Notes: generated by a model not told the origin, from the sequence alone. Shown: positions 33,283-47,309, counted from the stretch's first letter. The stretch: DNA of 64,000 bases from Sipunculus nudus (GCA_026874595.1 CM049318.1:59988250-60052249), one strand, 5' to 3'. Translations and numbers: made by a program.

Positions 33283-34134
33283 GACCGGGTATCGGTCGGC
33301 CTCTTCCGGTACAATACGTATTGCGATACAGTCAATTCGATACCGATTCGTATTGACGATACGTTTCATTTTTCTTTGTATATCATTTCTAAATAAAAGC
33401 TCTGTTTCTTGTTTTTATATGTTTTTTTTTTATTTTAACATACAACATATTTAGTATGCTATGCACTTAAGCAGTTTAAGCTTGATATTAAATGAATAAA
33501 CCAACCAGTTGCTTTTAATTACTTCTTTGTATCCTTAGCACCCCTCCCCACGTGTTTTATTGCATTCGATTGGGAAGAACATAGGCTGTTTTTTATGTCA
33601 TGTAATTACAAAGTTTTGTATAATTCTGTGAATATGAATCCCATTAGTCACTCTCCTATTTGTACAGGAATTGTGCCCAGGTTTTAACCATTTATTTGAC
33701 ATCTGATGTTGAACGCGGGAGTTCAGAGTAACCTATGACCGTTAAAAAAATTAGAGATTGAATGACATATATAAAGATAGGGTATATACGTGAATATACC
33801 CTGTTCCTTGTACCAATATGTGAGGTGAATAAAAGTTTCATAAATAAAGAGCAACGTTATTATCATTCTCCTATTATCGCTCACATGCGCCTTCTTGTCA
33901 TGGAAGTACTGACGTGCATGCGTATATACATTTATTAACAAGTCCTAAAAGCCAAAGCAACAAATATATAGGCTGCAGTGCATTTAGATTTATAAATCAT
34001 CATGGTTATATGTAAAGTTAGAGTTAGTATGCAAGCAATCGATACGACCAATACAGCATGCAACGCATTTCGGTTATCGTATCGACGTCGTGTATCGATT
34101 CGTATCGATATATCGATATATTGATACAGCCCTA
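33280..34134. mobile_element. hAT-like non-autonomous element inserted into a (TA)n tract
   Basis: The 855 bp element starts TAGGACCGGGTATCGG and ends (minus strand) TAGGGCTGTATCAATATATC. Both ends are rich in ATCGATACG and CGATAC motifs in opposite orientation. It is flanked by ATATATAT (33272-33279) and ATACATAT (34135-34142), a plausible 8 bp duplication with one change. TAGGG-type tips with ATCGATACG subterminal repeats are typical of animal hAT MITEs. No transposase frame. Confidence 0.75.
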
Positions 34135-34138
34135 ATAC

Positions 34139-34160
<22 letters not shown>
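34139..34160. repeat. (TA)n tract, right of the hAT-like element
   Basis: Short TA repeat, probably the continuation of the array at 33228-33279. Confidence 0.85.
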
Positions 34161-34170
<10 letters not shown>

Positions 34171-34817
34171 GAATATTTATATAGCAAATATATAAATCTG
34201 AATATTTTCTAATATGAGTGATTTTCTAATATGTGTATAATAGTGATGTATTTATGCCTCTATACATTACAAAAGAACATGTATGTTACCCGGCTGGCAC
34301 GGTCACCCATTGTGAAAAGTTGTCTGTAAAATCTGTTTTATGTTCAAGTTAACAAGCAAGTTAAGTGTGCTCAGTAGATCTGGTAGGCAACAAAGTCACT
34401 CATTAGGTCTTATAACAGGTGAGTTGATTTTGTTTATTTTTATCTATAGGATCGTGATGTCATGTATTATAAATATTTGCTTCTGGTAAGCAGATATAAA
34501 TTTGAAATAAATGATAGTCTGTACTCGACTAGTGGTTGAAATGTTCTTGATTAATTGTAGTACAAATTTCAGGTAGAAAGTAAAGTATACCTAAGGCACA
34601 AAGCAGATACTTAAATGTTGACCCTTACCTGGGACCTCTATTGGCTTTTCAATAGAGGAAGATGAAGATGAAATAGTTCTTTTTTTATAAAACAGGAGCA
34701 TTCAATTATATGTTAGAAACCATCAGGTGGTATACGGTTTCCAGTATAGGTATAAAAAGATATATTTTTTAAAAGATTTCCTAAACATGAGCATATAGTT
34801 ATAATGTGCAAAAAATT

Positions 34818-34885
<68 letters not shown>

Positions 34886-36361
34886 GGGTGGTTCAGGAAA
34901 TGATTGGCTGAGGTCATATGGATTAAATTAAATTAAAATGGAGGGGTGCTGTGCATGGTTATTAGGTTATTTTTCTTAATATGTCCGAACCACGATGTCG
35001 CACGACAACTTCTCCTCATATATTAAAAACTTAATCCCCGATATCATAACTGCATTCATGTCGGATTCAGGCAAACGACAAACTGATAAATTAATGATCG
35101 TCTGGTTGCATGGGTCGTCATGTTTTAGCTTAAGAGTCAACCGATGTATGCTTGATCATGTATTCACATATCTTAAATCAACATTTTAAGTCAGACGCTT
35201 TTTATGTTGAAGAGTGAATCGAGTCATTATATAACTTAAGGTTACCCGGCTTATCATTAATATATACTGCCACCTTGCAGGTATTTTTGTTATTATACAT
35301 AATTTCATATAATGTAAATATGATATACATGTATTATCTATATTCTGTGAAATGCCTACTCGGGAAATACCTTTAATCACTGAACCATGTTGTTAGCACA
35401 ACAAATTTATTTATCAGTCTTTGCTGATTACTCTTTATATCTTATCTAGTATGAATATAATGGATACATTACGCATAATCGATAAAAGATTATCTCGATT
35501 TTCTTATTTCAACATATCGATATTAAATGCTTTGCACCGTTTGCTATTATTAGGACCATTTTTTTCTCTCTTTTTTTTGGTTAAATTACCAGATAAACCC
35601 GGTAGCCTGGCTTTTTATCGGACTTTGGGGTGTTTTATATGAGATGAGGAATTTTGGCTCAAGGGGTTCGGACCCTCCGTAGCTAATGCAAAGAGTATAT
35701 TATTTTGGAATAAAGAATTATTACCTTTTCTGAATTAATTCAATAAAGTTTTGCTTGCATGGAGTATCGATTATCGGAGTTTAAGACTGAGTGTTAATAG
35801 AAAAATATCTGATATTGATGGATGGTAGTTATACGAAACAAAGATTATTTTATAGACGTCACACAAAAAGTTTCATTTTTGTAATGTTTCAGCTTAACTG
35901 ACTCTGTCACGGCAATGGACCTTTGTCCGTCGTCCTTTCGCCAAACCTTCCCCTAAGCAGAGCACAAATCGTAACCGTTGATTCTTGGAACTGTAAAATC
36001 GTCACATCAAGAAAGGTTCTTGAAAAATCTTCTTGGAAACCTGAAATTTGATCACTGTTCGAGTTTGAGATATAGCTCCAAATAAATACCTGTAACTCTC
36101 TTGTTATTAAAATTTTATATAAAAGCTCAAATATCTCGGTAACTAAGGCATGGGTTGACACGCATCTTGAACATTGAGTTTCATCAGCTGCTTAGTTCTA
36201 GCGGCGCCACATGTATCTATTTATATTTTCACGCATGTTAACCTACAACTTTGGAACTGCAAAATAAGAGCAGTAGCATCGGTTTTTTATTTGCGGGTCC
36301 ACATATTGTCCTGAAACCTTCCATGCTGAAAGATCATGAATCGTTTAAACAGTTCCTGAAG
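34161..36361. other. Intergenic, no gene; (TA)n at 34820-34882
   Basis: No recognisable coding sequence. The (TA)n tract ends at ATGCAGGGTGG. Short frames around 35000-35640 carry no known motif. Confidence 0.5.
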
Positions 36362-36745
36362 ACTGGTCACGCCACCTGTAATTTTCTAATCTTCGCGCAT
36401 TTTCCTTTATTTTTGAGACCGTCAAATGTCATTTTTTCAGCTGTGTTTCATCTTTGGCAATGAAACCTCCTAAATGCGTTGATCATGACTAGATTTATCA
36501 TTTCCTGAAGACTGGTGGCGAAATCCACTTTTTCTATATATACATATATATTTTTTACTCACTTTGTATTCTGTTTTTTAGACCGCCAAATGTAAACAAT
36601 GGTGTCAGTTACTCAGCTGTGATTTCATTAGTTTCTAAGGACAAGTGTTTATTTGCCACCTGTTTATTTTTATTTTTCACGCACTTTTTCCTCAATTTTT
36701 AGATCATCAAATGATGACAGCAATTCCATTTTCTTCTCAGCTGTG
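36362..36745. repeat. Degenerate tandem repeat, 3 units of ~125-175 bp
   Basis: A block TTTTTAGACCRYCAAATG (variants TTTTTGAGACCGTCAAATG and TTTTTAGATCATCAAATG) followed by CAGCTGTG recurs with CAGCTGTG at 36438, 36614 and 36738. It is preceded by CGCAYTTT..CT-rich and GACTGGTSRCG-like blocks. Highly diverged. Confidence 0.6.
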
Positions 36746-38739
36746 GATGCGTATTGGTCATGGCTAGTTTTATGAGTCATCTCTTTTTTTTCCATTAGCG
36801 CATTTATGCGTATTTTTTTCCTGGACTTTTGCGTACTCCTTTACAATTTTTAATAAACCATTTTTTTGTAGCTATGGTTCTTTTATCTACGTTTATGTTT
36901 TTAACGTCTTTCATATATTTAGCAACTCGGCTGCATACTGTTCACTATCCGTAACTCTACTTTACCTCGATTTTAGCTGTGATTACTTTACTGCGCTATC
37001 GCTTTATATCTTATGATTGGATGATGTAATTTTAGTTTAATGTTCCTAAAGAACAATGTACTTTATTGTTATGTGTCTTTGTATCACAGGACCTTTATGG
37101 AAACCGAACGTAATTCTGATAAAGGATAAAATGGAAGATGAAATAAAAAAATAAAAATAAATAAATATAAGTTGAACATGTCTGGTGATATTCATAATTC
37201 AGCCATCATCAACCAAAATACTTAATGCATCCCCCTCCCTATGCTACTTAGCTAAGCGTCATGACCCATGGGTCACTTATTTTATCACAAACATACGTGA
37301 CACAAAGTAAAAGGTCTACGTTACATCTTCAATAATCCCCCAACATACACACACATACAAATATTTTGAATAGATATTGCGCCTTTTGGTTTACCATCTC
37401 TTTCCATAGAGCAATTTACGACGGTCTTATTAAACTACGATTGCAAAATAAGCTTATATATAAGAATAATAAACGAAATATCAAAGTCCTTGAATTTCGA
37501 AAAATTCTTTGAAGGCATGTAATGATTGATTGGTTGGTTATTAAATTGGGATGAGTTAAATACTGCAGCAGTAAAGATGAAATGAAATGGCCGGGTTTAT
37601 GTTTGAATGGGAGGTAATGACAATTTGACAGGTAATTAAATCAGCTCTCCTTCAAGTGGGCGTTATTGAAACCGGGTAAAGAATTCGAATCTTTAAGGAT
37701 AAAACTCATAGAGGATAATCAAATTCTAGAAAAAAAAACAATTAGACGTGAGCGCAAATTCTATGCAGTCTCCGATAAAATATCTCTGTAGAAACAATAC
37801 TGTCATTGTTGAATCTCTTAAACAATTAGGGATGCAATGGAATTCTATCAAATGCAAACTGACATGACGTCATCTAAACAGCATGCTGAGTTTAATGACC
37901 GCTGATAGAACATTTTTTAACTATAGAAAAATGTATGACACTCACATGGTGACATTGTTGTACTGTTCACTTCATTTAAAAACCACATGTGCTGAACGTA
38001 ATGTCAGTTCCTCCTCTGTGCCGTTAATTCGTTTGTTGACAATAAAGTGTGCCGTTTTGAAAACAGACTAGTAAAATTAAATACATTAATTATTAAACAC
38101 TTGTAAGACGACCCCTCCTGTATTGCAGACAGAAAACTGCAGTTTCTATATTACCACTTACAAAAAGGTTAACCTTTTTACACATGTAAGTAGAAGTGAC
38201 AGTAGAATAATATTGTAATTTGCAAAGTAATGGAGAGCCAAAAAGGCTCAGGCCAACAATGATAAATTACTCTGCACTGGTAAAATGAAATATAAACGCG
38301 TTCGAGGACGTTTTTGTTGTTACACACTTCCGGTCCGATGGACATAGGATATAAGCTTCAAATTGCCATTAACAAGCCATTCGTCGATTTTTTGGCGACT
38401 GGTTTGGAGAGGTCTTGCAATAATCCAATTTTTCCATCGCGAATACTTCTCTAGTCGTCGCAAATGTCAGTTGGACTGAGCCATTAGTTTATTTTTCGAT
38501 ACATAGAAAAAGATCCTTCTTTGTCGATATTTTAATCGCTTTCGAAATCTTAACGTAAGTCGTTCCTAATAGACGTCGCCTGCATTGTGGGAAAGTCCTA
38601 TTTAAGGGGCCTATTCCGATATCTGTCGTCTATTGACTTTAGTACTCCCTTGAACCTTTTATAAAAAAAAAATACAAAAACAATGTCGATCCCACTGCAC
38701 ATGCACAGGCTGTATCCGTTTTGTTTAAATCTACGTGTT
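36746..38739. other. Intergenic; possible LINE 3' tail near 37020-37170
   Basis: CACAGGACCTTTATGG, GATAAAGGATAAAATGG and an A-rich AAATAAATAAATA tail at 37090-37170 look like the 3' end of a severely truncated retroposon. No upstream coding part is present. The rest shows nothing. Confidence 0.35.
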
Positions 38740-38985
38740 TAAAAAAAATAGGGGTTACCCATAATAATCCAAACACATTAAACACTCACATCTGGTGGCA
38801 AGGCAGACGGGTTAGGGATAATCCGGAAGTCATAACCTGTCTTTAAGACATTAGAGCGAATCTCTGAGGTTCAATAAGATTTCACCATTGTGCCATTGAG
38901 GCATCGGCGGCATTCGGCCCTTCAGATCCGAAGTTCAGCGCCTTAACCACTGGGATACGTCCTACCCCTCAAATAGCCACGTTAA
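38740..38985 (-). mobile_element. tRNA-derived SINE, minus strand
   Basis: On the minus strand from about 38985: CCCAGTGGTTAAGGCGCTGA then ACTTCGGATCTGAAG, which resembles the D-arm and anticodon arm of tRNA-Arg(TCG). A degraded B-box region and a body with GATTCGCTCTAATG follow. The same body block occurs at 47412 in plus orientation. Confidence 0.6.
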
Positions 38986-40051
38986 TTAACAGCAACGAGG
39001 AAAAAAAACGCTATAAAACGTGTCTCAGTCAATACTTATCGCCCAATAAGGACCCTATTTAAGCTCATTCTTTACTTTGCAGTTGTACCCAATTATGTGT
39101 GACGTAGTACATTATGTGTGCTACGTCATCGTTCTTCCAAGTGCGAATGTTCAAATGTTCTCAAGGATGCGTGTAGTTTTATCATCATGACACAGATGGT
39201 TATATGCTGACACACTTAACAAGACACTTTCATTTGTTTATTTAATATTTATTATTATTATTATAATAGCCTCCTTGTTGTCGACGTGGGTTTCTCATAA
39301 ATATGTAATTAATATTGATTTCAGGCGTTTAACAGATAAAGATAAACTGATGTATTATTGGTCAAGCATGCAGGGACGTTGTCAATTTAACTTATAAGCA
39401 GCAAGTTGTTAAAGATAATGCTGTAAATTGGTCTGTTATAGTGACTTTCACTACAAGGTGGGCCATAATATATATAATTTGCTCTTTATTTACTGCTTGA
39501 ATGTATAGTGCTTCTTAAGCCATTTAGGCTGGACAAGTTAATATGTTATAATTTGGAGCATAAAATAATACCTCCAAGTTGATTTGCTACCCGGTGATTC
39601 TGAAAGTTCTTGGGTACAACGTTAAGTTGTATTTTAGAGAGTATTTAGAGCGAATCGTACTTATTTTTTAATTAATTTATTTAAACCTTGTAATATAAGG
39701 AAATCCGATTAGACAAGATTAGTTCTTTCACAAGGCACTGTTGAACAATTCAGTTTTTATACAATCGTCTCTTGCAAAATACAATGACAATACGGTAAAA
39801 GTGGCTTGAGATAAAATGATACAACAACATATGATATGAAAAATGAAATTATTTAACACAGACATGCCACGTATTACGGTTGTATATAATGTATTCCTGA
39901 GAATACTATACACTTTAATAGAGCTTTGGGTAGTTTCTCCGAGAGTGATTTACTGTTTCACAAGACAGGACATCTGCATAAATACAATTGCGTTAAGTGG
40001 TCGTCCCAACCAGTGGCGTCAATTTTTTTGACAGGGTGGCGGGGATGACTT

Positions 40052-40128
<77 letters not shown>

Positions 40129-40192
40129 GTATATATATATACCTTTTTTAACGTCTCTGAGTGACATATTCAACTATATATATATAAAATTA

Positions 40193-40231
<39 letters not shown>

Positions 40232-42583
40232 TTAATCATATTTCAAATAGTTATAATTTTTTTAATTCTAAGCAAGGTTTAGATGTAACATTTTTAGTAA
40301 ATGGATCCAAAGTCTTTAATTCTATTTATTAATATATTTCATTTGCAATTTTATAATTTTGTTCTCTGAAAAATTGGGGGGGGGGGATGATTACATTGAC
40401 CATCCCCCCTTGCCATAAGGGAACCGGTCGGTCATATAGGATAGACTCAAGTTTTACAGACATTTAAAAATAAGGATGCAAACTAGATATTCGTGTCTTT
40501 ATTCGTACTAATGGATAGTCAATCATGTCATATTAATGAAAATACATTATCGTTGCTCCTGCACGTTTCATAAGGCCTCGTTTTTGTTAAGATCTGATAT
40601 CATATCAGTAGAAAGTAATTTTGTCTATTACCTCACCTTGGACTTGTACATTAATGTAGGAAATCAGCAACATAGACTTGAAATAGCAAAAACATTGTAA
40701 AAATAGGAAACCGATTTGTTATGCCTGATTATTAGGCAGAACTGAATATGAAGTACTGTTAATGGTATAGTTATAAAGCTTATCACGGGGGTTTCGGAGG
40801 CTCTAGAGGAAAGCCACATGTTATTATGTGAATAAATGTAATATAAATCAGCTTGAGGATGCAAAATAGTCATGACTATTGCTATAAAACCACGTTTGTT
40901 ATTAATGGCGATTTAATTATATACATAAAATATCATGAAGGCAACATTTACATGAATACTAACGTTAGAATCAAAGAATCCTTTTACTTGGTTAATAATC
41001 ATACACTAACCAATATAACGTTAAAATAACGAAAAGACAAATAAACATTGATCTTGTTTTATGTACTTGTCCCGGTCACGGCCCCAGAACACTCATCATT
41101 CGAATAAAGTCAATTTTATTGTGCTGTTTCCGGAAAGAAATATTATTAGAGGAGACATTTTCGAGATTAAAAGGCTAAAATTAGTCTGGATGAGGACTAG
41201 TCTAGACTTGAAGGTAATCATCGCCATCATTGTGCGAGTTTAAGGAAAGCCGCTCAATATTAAGGTCGAACGTCGTGACGGACAGATTTTGTGTCCAGAG
41301 ATGAAGGGATGAAGAACCAAAGAGGATAAAGAAGCTGAGAATGCATCTCCATCAATGCCGCACGGATAAAAACTCATTAGTTCCAGAAGGAATTAAGAAT
41401 ATGAAGTTCCGACTACGGGGCCCTTTTCACGCAAGGACCAGGTACATGTTGGCATACATGCGTGCATTAGAAAATGCTCGGAGTTCTTCCAAACATATTT
41501 GTCCCTTGATGATTGGTGATCTTCGAAAACGCTGTAGCAGGAATATAGTGCGCTTGTAATGACTTCTTTCGCTCTCTTTACTTTACTTCTCGTGTTTTTC
41601 TTTCGCCTTTATGTCTGTTGATTTTTTTTATCACACAACAGATTTGCCTGATGAAGAAACAATAAACGTGAGGATATTTTATACAGACCAGACTGAATCT
41701 GATCAGGACCAATCGAGAATTAATCAAAAGAGAAGTTGTAGGTCAAAACAAAATCAAAGGTTGGTTTCTCGGGTATTTTTCACAAAACAATGAGGGATGA
41801 CGATTTTTTTTAACCTTTTTATTTCCTTATTTTTTCGATCAAATATTTATAAAATAAGGGACCAACATGTTAAACACAGGAAAATACACACCAAGAATTG
41901 TTTCAGCGACTAGAACTCAAAATCGGTTACTTTTAACTAAAAATAAATATACACATTTATGATGCGGGGGTCAAAATTGGCTCGTGTGACGCCTGAGATA
42001 CCAACCTTTTATGTTTTGGACATAACAAAATAAACTCCTACAGGGCCCTCTCCAATATACGAAGCCATTGGAGAATATACTACATATAGGTATCATATAT
42101 CGCTGTGATGTCAATTCGGTGAAAAACATCGCGCAGTTGCCAATACAGTATACCCCTGTTCTTTCGCCGACCTCTGACCTGCGTAAAATTTTGCGGTAGC
42201 TGAGGATGGTGGGTGACTGAGAGCATCACCTTGAGAAAACGTCAGGCTAACTGAGGAAAAGTTATGCCGTTGTGTATTATTGTAGGCTGATGCGGCTTAC
42301 ATTGATATTGAATGCCATGTTATATTGTTCATATGTGAAAACCGAAAGTGCAATGCACAAGCGTATTTGAACTATGCTTAACACCTCTGAACGCGACCGA
42401 GTGCGCACTGGTGCTATGCTTGGGACTAAATTTTAGTTTTCGTCACCACAGCCCTATAACAGATACGATAAATTATCCCAAGGACTGTATCCTGACTTAA
42501 ATGCTGATTTCAATGTAGATTTGTACGGACCAGTATACAATAGGCCTGATTCATTATTAATATAATATCCATTTTCACACTAG
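38986..42583. other. Intergenic, no gene; compound (TA)n tracts
   Basis: (TA)n tracts at 40054-40120 (continuing with interruptions to 40140) and 40200-40230. A 72-codon frame at 41341-41559 has no recognisable motif. A single CGACCTCTGACCTGCG half-site pair is at 42169. Confidence 0.45.
40054..40140. repeat. (TA)n microsatellite
   Basis: Long TA array with one ACACATATG interruption near 40121. Confidence 0.93.
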
Positions 42584-42960
42584 CAAATGTGTTGGCTACG
42601 CTTTCACAGACCCTCTCTGGTGTTTATTTCATGAATAATGAACCAACCTGCGCGTGTTAGGGGCTGAAATCACACCTGCCGATCAAATCAAACAAGTCAA
42701 TACAAAGAAAACATGTTCACAGACCGTATGAACAATCCCAGATGTATACCAGAAACAGGTAATGCTTATTTGATTGGCCAGATTCTCGATGCCTTCCCGG
42801 CAATGCTGAACGTTTGATCAAAACATCGCACCAGTTGTCCGCGTTATACAAGTGTACGCGAGATATTTGATTGGTTTAGGTGTTTTATTCATTATTCATG
42901 AAATAGACATTATGGAGGGTAACGGAATCAAGGTCTGTGAAAGCGAAGCCACAGATTTGG
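42584..42960. mobile_element. 377 bp MITE with inverted ends
   Basis: The left end CAAATGTGTTGGCTACGCTT continues TCACAGACC. The right end on the minus strand is CCAAATCTGTGGCTTCGCTT continuing TCACAGACC. A second inverted block TTTCATGAATAATGAA occurs inside both arms (about 42629 and 42888). TAG occurs on both flanks (42581-42583, 42961-42963), a possible 3 bp duplication. No coding capacity. Confidence 0.78.
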
Positions 42961-45399
42961 TAGTATGAAGATGATCATATCATGTCAATCGACATAGACA
43001 TAGACTTAGTTTATTTCTCACATGTTTATACAAATATATCAAAACTGAGATATATTAATGGTTGTGTGGCGGCAGTATGCTCGGTGTTAAATAAATCACT
43101 AACAAAATATATCACTTTTTGTAGGAGACAACGAATTGGCAAATTTATGATTCAAAATTATCCTTGAAATTTACTAACAAACTGTATCTACTAACCAAAA
43201 CAGCTAGGTTCTTTGTATTAAATAAGTCCTACATCATTAGTTCGTCTGAAAACCGTAAAATTCTGTGTTCTTCCGTTTCTAAAACATTGGCATACAAATA
43301 TATAATGAATTCATCACCTAAGTCAAATGAGTTACATATGGAGTTACATATGAGCTTTTGAAATCATCCTGCCCTGGTTGTCAATTTATGATTACCTGAA
43401 TCTAAATTTTTACACGGACCTGCGACACTTAGATGATAAGAATAAAAGTAAGGTTCACAAAATATCCTATCTTTAAACAAGGAATAACATATGCAAAGAG
43501 ACAGATTTGAAACGCTTTCGTACCGCTGTTGCTGGTACTGGTCTTGCAACCTGAGTTTACAACGGTGTTACATACGTGTTTATATGTATGATTATGCTGT
43601 TCTTTATTAATAAATTATCTTTTGCTATCCGTTTGTGTGGCTGTATTCACCATATCATTGATTTTTATCAACTGTGTATTGCTTCATTTACTTATATGTA
43701 TATATAAACTATGGTTTATTTAATATTAGCACACTGTGCGCAGTGATCGTCTGCTGGTTTTTGTTAAGAAAAGTCACCGTAGGGTTTGTCAATGTAAATC
43801 AAGTACAGGGAGTCCTACAGAACCGCTTCTGTGGTGAGACTTTTCACGATCGGCCTCCAGGCAGGGCGAGTGCTCCGTGGGATTTCACGGGAAGACCGTG
43901 TTCCACTGTCGTGATTCGCTCACAAAACAAACCAGTGCGTTTTTCGAGATATCCTCGGTGATCTGACTCAGTAACGGGGCCGAATACACACCAAGAACCC
44001 TGGTTGACGTCAGGATACAATCAGGTGTTACCGTCCTGCCACGTAGTCCGAAGCCGAAGTGGAATTCTAAGGATGCCGGTTAGCTCCAAAAATCTTAAAA
44101 AAAATCGTGCAGGATAGCATTTTTCATTTGATCTCCAATGATTTATGATTTTACTCATTCTGATTATTAAATATATATATTTAATATATATATATATGTA
44201 TATATATGTGTGTGTGCGTGCGTGTATGTATTGAATATTTGTTTAATTGCTAGGTTTTAAAACATTTCAGAATGAATTTGTTTTGATGGCGGCACTTGGA
44301 GAGAATTTCAGCTCTTGAGTTAAACAATGATCCAGGTGGGGGGGGGGGCAACTGGAACTCCTGGCTAAGTATGAAGATATCATGCTTCAATCAATGGAAT
44401 GTTATACCTTAAATCTTCGGAATAGATCAAGCAGAGCTTTTTTTGTCATAACATGTTTAAACGGTCATCATTGCCTGACCCTTGAAATGAACTTAAAACT
44501 GGTCGAGGCAGTTCACATGTACATTCTTTCAAGCCGGAGATTCTTATAAAGCTATGTTAATTGTACATTTTACATATTCAGTCTTCCTGTAAATCCTTTG
44601 ATTGTTTATGTGTATGCATATATATATTGACAGCATGGTTACCCCCAGGTATCAATGTCACATTACTGTAATGTATGACTTTAAGATATATGTATGTGTG
44701 TATTTATATGTATATGTAAACATATATTTATTTAAACATGTACAGTATATAATGTATACCCTGTGATAGGTAAGATTATTATTTTGTTTTCTATGTTGTA
44801 TTCTATTTCAGTTGAATAGTTGTGTTGATATGTTAATCGTTGTACACATTGTATGCCATGTATATCTTATATGTTGGAAAGTACGTTCATTAGCACTTTG
44901 TGCTATTTGTATAATCCAACTAAAATAAATATGTTTAAACTAAATAAGTAGCTTTTCAGAAAAACAGAGATCACACTTTCCAGTCCCACAGAAGTAAGGT
45001 GCTGCCGTGGCAGAGATTTCCCAGGAGAGCTTGTAATTGATATTGTTGTCTTTTAGTGTCCAGATGTGCTTAGACAGTTCAGTGTTTTTCGCGTGGGATC
45101 TAGGGGGGGGGGGGACGAGCAGGCACGATGAATATTTGTATGAATGCTAGTAAAACATTACAGAGTGAATTTTTTTTTTGCTTTGCAGTGTTAAGGCACA
45201 TGGCGTTGCCACTACCCCATGGTGAGTTTGTCGAGTCGAGTCCACTTGGTATGAGTAAAGTATATTTGCCTTTTATATTTGCCTTTTCTTTTGTATATTT
45301 GCCTTTTATATTGTGTATTTTCATAGTATATGTGTATTTTATAGTTTACATCATATGTGCATGTATACTACTGAAATATTCACTGCACCCAGATCCCTA
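42961..45399. other. Intergenic, no supported gene
   Basis: Short frames without motifs. A (TA)/(TG)-rich tract is at 44168-44230 and homopolymer G tracts at 44338 and 45103. An AT-rich AAATAAATATG tail near 44925 may end an old retroposon. Confidence 0.45.
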
Positions 45400-46298
45400 T
45401 AAAAAAACAGCTTACTATGCTAAATGGGCATCCTGGTAAAATATCTTTCTATTAAATATATACATTAAAGGGGCCCAATCACCTATAAAGCATGTTGAGT
45501 TAACAGGAAAAATAGCTTTTTCCCTTTTAAAATCTGCACCTGCCAAAATATTGCCCTGAAACCGTTTGCTTTCTCCTGTACACAAATGTTTAAAACAGTG
45601 GATCGTGTGCGATGAGAGGTGTCAACATAAACACAGCGCTGGGGCTGTGTGCATCGCTCAACCAAAACACGTGTCAATCAGGAGATGCCCGGTCTGACTT
45701 GGCCCAAAAATGTAATTCATGTTTCTGCTGGCTGAAACACAGCGTGTTGCCCCTCCTAATCAATCGGACCTCCGGTCACGTTGCCTTGTTATGGTAAAAA
45801 GACTGTGTTTACTAACACGCAGAGCCATAACATGGTGTTAAACAGCCGTATGCGAGGAAATGAGAACGTGTACTGGGACGGTTTTGCTGGGAAATTTGTA
45901 TAAAGCAAAACTGAACCGATAGTGTGAAAGAAAAGCCATAATTTAGCTCCTGATTATGCCTCTTTAAAACAACAAAAACCTCTTTACTCTGATATGTTCC
46001 AGTATCGCACGTGTACCCCGACCATCCTATTGTGCCCCCGAGGACAATAGGATCAGTGTCAGTCATTTAAATGCTCTTCCCTATACGTACAAAGCATAAT
46101 CTCGTAATCCCGTAAAGTCTCGTCTTTTCAAACCTCGCCGTTAGCTTCATCCAACAACATTCATCTGATGATCGGGCCGCATACGTGAAACAGACTGTAG
46201 TGAATTTACAGTGTTGATTTTCTTTAGTGTTATATCGCTCTGGCCTAGTCTGCAGGCCATAGAGCACTTTACAACGGAGGGTTACTCTACCTTCTACC

Positions 46299-46303
<5 letters not shown>
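45400..46303. mobile_element. Hairpin MITE, copy 2, carrying a nested TTAA element
   Basis: Matches copy 1 (8727-9150) from GCATCCTGG (45429) through TATGTTCCAGTATCGCACGTG and CTGATGATCGGG. It then continues into a right inverted end (CTCTGGCCTAGTCTGCAGGC, GAGGGTTACTCTACCTTC) that mirrors the left end of copy 1. The left end is degraded. A 495 bp element interrupts it at a TTAA that copy 1 shows unoccupied. Confidence 0.8.
45469..45963. mobile_element. Nested TTAA-flanked element (piggyBac-like MITE family)
   Basis: The left end AGGGGCCCAATCACCT is close to the left end of the element at 32137. TTAA lies at 45465-45468 and 45964-45967. The right end on the minus strand reads AGAGGCATAATCAGGAG, a weaker inverted match. 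The interior (CCGTTTGCTTTCTCCTGTAC, GGACCTCCGGTCACG) is shared with 47615-47750 and 52910-53180. Confidence 0.72.

Positions 46304-46372
<69 letters not shown>
46304..46372. repeat. (TA)n microsatellite abutting hairpin MITE copy 2
   Basis: Directly follows the element tip CTACCTTC, as the mirrored tip of copy 1 follows a TA array. Confidence 0.95.
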
Positions 46373-46374
<2 letters not shown>

Positions 46375-47309
46375 TTTCAACGAATCGACTTTCTATTAAT
46401 AATTTGAAATTAGGAAGGATAAAATATTAATTTTTTTTAATCAGCTAGACCAAGGCTACTGTCATTTTCTCCAATGTTAAATAACTAATGAGTACTGAAT
46501 ACTGTATCTAAAATATTTTTGTTATTCATGTCAATAGCCTGTTTGATTCATGTGTAATATACGGCCTTGCATGATAATGCTTAAGATTTGTATGGAATTC
46601 AATCACAATATAAACTTAGATATCTAATCAAGATTAATATCTCGCTTACAAGTAATTATTGGTATCATCTGTATGACGTTTAACAGGGTTAGCATATTTA
46701 GAAACATGAATTTTCTGTCAGTTTTTTTAACGTGATTATCGAGTGCTCCCGGTAATGAAAAAAAATAATATAATATATTTTATTAACTATAATACATGTT
46801 TTATCATTCATGAAAAGAGTCTATCCAATCTATATTAACTACTCTGGATCCGACATGACAGTAATCCCATGCTTATGAGAGAAAAAACGCTACACGTATA
46901 GTTATTAAAAGAAATATCTCCATGTTACTCTGTTTTGTAAAACAAATGTAACCTTCACTAAATGACATTTTTACTGAAACATTTGCTTTGGAAAGCCAAA
47001 TAAAACTCAGTGATTTATATTTCACATTTGCGGAAAGAAAAGACGATTTATTACTTTGTTTTTATCGTGATCGGAATATGAGGCCTTGTATGTGGAGTGA
47101 TAAAAGACCGCACACAGAACGTCGGGAAAACTTATATTGATACTTGATACTTCTGTTCAAAAAAAGAATGCATGGAACCTGAATGTAGCATGTAATAAAA
47201 TGTTCCATGAAAACCTTGTGTCCACCCTTGACTTCGTAACATATGGCAACACAAAGACTCCTGCACGGGGGTTTGATTCCACCTCATCTATTCAACAGTT
47301 TTTGAAGGA
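46373..47309. other. Intergenic, no supported feature
   Basis: AT-rich, with no coding or repeat evidence. Confidence 0.5.

Noticed and set aside
38810-38985. Functional tRNA-Arg gene on the minus strand
   Set aside because: The D and anticodon arms are recognisable, but the B box and acceptor pairing are degraded and a SINE body follows.
41341-41559. 72-codon basic frame
   Set aside because: No recognisable family, no splice sites or regulatory context that raise it above chance.
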